A DNA stretch of 64,000 nucleotides, taken from positions 1 through 64,000 of the forward strand of contig DHVW01000013.1 of NCBI GenBank assembly GCA_002412865.1, read 5' to 3'. This DNA is from Sulfurovum sp. UBA5198 (GTDB lineage Bacteria; Campylobacterota; Campylobacteria; Campylobacterales; Sulfurovaceae). The notes under the pieces are model-generated. The model worked only from the letters and a program-made list of their open reading frames with translations, had not been told where the DNA came from and ran no database searches. The number at the start of each line of letters is the position of its first letter. The first letter of the stretch is position 1. Below, piece by piece: positions 62,359 through 64,000 of the stretch. A program made the translations under genes and the position numbers.

Positions 62359-63708
62359 TTACGCGTTTACCATCGCTTCGCCATGTTTTGCAACAATCTC
62401 TTGAGTTATTTTGTATGAGCAAAATTTTGGTCCACACATAGAGCAGAACTCTGCATCTTTAAATACATCTTGTGGCAAAGTCTCATCATGGTACTCTCTA
62501 GCACGATCAGGATCAAGTGCAAGTTCGAACTGTCTGTTCCAATCAAACCCATATCTAGCATCACTCATCTCATCATCAACATCTCTAGCACCTTTGCGTC
62601 CTCTAGCTATATCGGCGGCATGAGCGGCGATTTTGTAAGCGATTATCCCTTCTCTAACATCAGCAGCATTTGGAAGACCTAGATGCTCTTTTGGTGTTAC
62701 ATAGCAAAGCATCGCAGCCCCATGCCAACCACCAATTGCAGCTCCAATAGCAGAACTAATGTGATCGTACCCTGCGGCAATATCAGTTACAAGTGGACCT
62801 AGTATATAAAAAGGTGCTTCATGACAATATTCACGCTCTATTTTCATATTTCTCTCTATTTGATTGAGAGGAACATGCCCTGGACCTTCTATCATAACCT
62901 GAACATCTTTCTCCCATGCTCTTAGAGTAAGTTCTCCTAGCATTTTAAGTTCACTTAGTTGTGCTTCATCACTAGCATCAAAAAGACATCCAGGACGAAG
63001 ACTATCGCCAAGAGATAAAGATACATCATGTCTACGACAGATATCTAAAATAGCATCATATGCATCAAAAAATGGATTTTCTTTATGATGGTGCATCATC
63101 CAAGCAGCCATCAAACTACCACCACGGCTCACGATACCCATCTTTCTTTTTGCCACATGAGGCATAAAACTAAGTAAAAATCCTGCATGAATAGTGAAAT
63201 AACTTACACCCTGAAGTGCTTGTTTTTCTAATACTGCAAGCATAGTCTCAACACTTAAATCTTCGATTTTATCATTACAATCATGAAGTATTTGATATAT
63301 AGGCACAGTACCAATTGGCACAGTAGAGTGAGCAATTACAGCTTCTCTAATACTGTCAAGATCACCACCAGTACTCAAATCCATAATGGTATCAGCTCCA
63401 TATTTTAGACAAACATCTACTTTTTCAATCTCCCCACTTATATCACTAGCGAGTGCTGAAGAGCCTATATTGGCATTTATTTTGCAACTTGATACCATAC
63501 CTATTGCCATTGGTATTTGGTGCGGGTGATTTACATTTGCTGGTATTATGCATCTACCTCTTGCAATCTCACTTCTTAGAAGCTCTGCATCTATCTTTTC
63601 TATGTCCGCAACATACTGCATCTCTTCCGTAATTATCCCTTGTTTTGCATAATACATTTGTGTTTTCACACTATCATCTTTTCTTTTTGCTATCCACTCT
63701 TCTCTCAA
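62359..63708 (-). CDS. thiC: Phosphomethylpyrimidine synthase ThiC
   Basis: 449 residues. Starts at TTG (63706-63708) with AAGGAG seven bases upstream. Radical-SAM enzyme with the atypical cluster motif CSMCGPKFC (CxxCxxxxC) near the C-terminus; MDLSTGGDLDSIR, VPIYQIL, SRGGSLMAAW and EGPGHVPLNQI are family signatures. It rearranges aminoimidazole ribotide into HMP-phosphate for thiamine. No THI-box riboswitch appears upstream. It lies beside mrp. Confidence 0.95.
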   Translation of the reverse strand: MREEWIAKRKDDSVKTQMYYAKQGIITEEMQYVADIEKIDAELLRSEIARGRCIIPANVNHPHQIPMAIGMVSSCKINANIGSSALASDISGEIEKVDVCLKYGADTIMDLSTGGDLDSIREAVIAHSTVPIGTVPIYQILHDCNDKIEDLSVETMLAVLEKQALQGVSYFTIHAGFLLSFMPHVAKRKMGIVSRGGSLMAAWMMHHHKENPFFDAYDAILDICRRHDVSLSLGDSLRPGCLFDASDEAQLSELKMLGELTLRAWEKDVQVMIEGPGHVPLNQIERNMKIEREYCHEAPFYILGPLVTDIAAGYDHISSAIGAAIGGWHGAAMLCYVTPKEHLGLPNAADVREGIIAYKIAAHAADIARGRKGARDVDDEMSDARYGFDWNRQFELALDPDRAREYHDETLPQDVFKDAEFCSMCGPKFCSYKITQEIVAKHGEAMVNA

Positions 63709-63885
63709 GTTAGTCTCCTTATTTTTCGCTGATTATTAAAGTTATACCAATTAAATCTTAAACTATCTTTTTAAAACCAAAAGATTATTTGTTTTACACA
63801 AAATAGCCTTAAGATAATATAAAACAAAAGATTAAATAAAGTCTTGTCAGTGTATAATTTAGTTACACTTGAGATTAGGAATGAT

Positions 63886-64000
63886 ATGAAAGAGATTACA
63901 CTTGTGCTTTTAGCGGCTGGAAATTCCACTAGATTTGCTCAAAAAGTGAAAAAACAGTGGTTATATAGTGGGGATAAGCCTCTTTGGCTTATGGTAGCCT
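63886..64000 (+). CDS. ispDF: IspD/IspDF, 5' end only (cut by window edge)
   Basis: ATG at 63886 begins MKEITLVLLAAGNSTRFAQK, the CTP-binding Gly/Ser/Thr/Arg start of 2-C-methyl-D-erythritol 4-phosphate cytidylyltransferase, followed by KKQWLYSGDKPLWLMVA to the edge. In Campylobacterota IspD is usually fused to IspF (bifunctional), but only 38 codons are visible so the fusion cannot be checked. The gene is divergent from thiC. Confidence 0.85.
   Translation, partial: MKEITLVLLAAGNSTRFAQKVKKQWLYSGDKPLWLMVA

Noticed and set aside
63709..63885. TPP riboswitch upstream of thiC
   Set aside because: No CTGAGA / ACCTGATC pattern on the minus strand; the region is plain A/T-rich.
1..64000. CRISPR array, tRNA or rRNA genes
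   Set aside because: No regularly spaced direct repeats and no tRNA-like or rRNA segments were recognised by reading; a tRNAscan or CRISPR search could not be run.

Overview
The window is about 64 kb of low-GC (roughly one third G+C), gene-dense bacterial DNA. Gene content and order point to the Campylobacterota (Epsilonproteobacteria). Several blocks match gene order I recall from Campylobacter jejuni and Helicobacter pylori: ctpA-purC-purS-purQ-(periplasmic protein)-plsC-crcB; tgt-(RCK protein)-aroB-mscS-mtaB-(FtsH-like ATPase); hemN-(GlpC-like protein); metG followed by an uncharacterised gene; and mrp/thiC next to ispDF. The BioV-type esterase also fits that phylum. An MSHA-type pilus locus and a complete methionine/arginine gene set suggest a free-living (Sulfurimonas/Sulfurovum-like) member rather than a host-adapted one; the genus is inference. 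No rRNA, tRNA, CRISPR array or intact insertion sequence was seen.

Layout. 1-1483: a decayed accessory patch (a nuclease-like protein cut by the window edge, an ORF without a normal start codon, a frameshifted fragment). 1484-3903: a TonB-dependent receptor and a small membrane protein, with a strong palindrome at the receptor start. 4283-8478: metX, xseB, a nitrilase-fold protein without its catalytic residues, a small ThiF-like protein, and dbpA. 8572-13886: protease, purine, lipid and fluoride-channel run. 13883-18719: asparaginase-like protein, fabI, rlmB, argG, rhlE. 18842-21569: degenerate IscU-like scaffold, ferritin-like protein, psd and a HAD phosphatase. 21562-27036: lipoprotein, ychF, small proteins, rhodanese, Mur-domain protein and metG. 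27129-28886: TetR regulator with four operator copies, and a short-chain dehydrogenase. 28962-29160: a cluster of nested palindromes. 29130-37870: bioV, protease-dead FtsH paralogue, mtaB, mscS, aroB, RCK protein, tgt. 38776-40927: a type II restriction-modification pair. 41011-47267: clpB, GlpC-like protein, hemN, argF. 47351-56178: MSHA pilus assembly genes in the order I-J-K-L-M-N-E-G, without pilins. 56264-64000: era, rplI, a Cys-containing small ORF before metE, two small genes, mrp, a REP-like palindromic element, thiC and the start of ispDF.

The core genes serve methionine, arginine, purine, fatty-acid, phospholipid, shikimate, heme, thiamine, biotin and isoprenoid synthesis plus RNA and protein quality control. 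The unusual part is a set of paralogues that keep a fold but have lost key residues (nitrilase, FtsH, IscU, a Mur-ligase domain without its ATPase), several in conserved operons, which suggests structural or regulatory roles rather than decay. The best candidates for undescribed biology are the 49-codon ORF upstream of metE, the IscU-like/ferritin-like pair, the dead-nitrilase/ThiF pair, and the remnant at the left edge.
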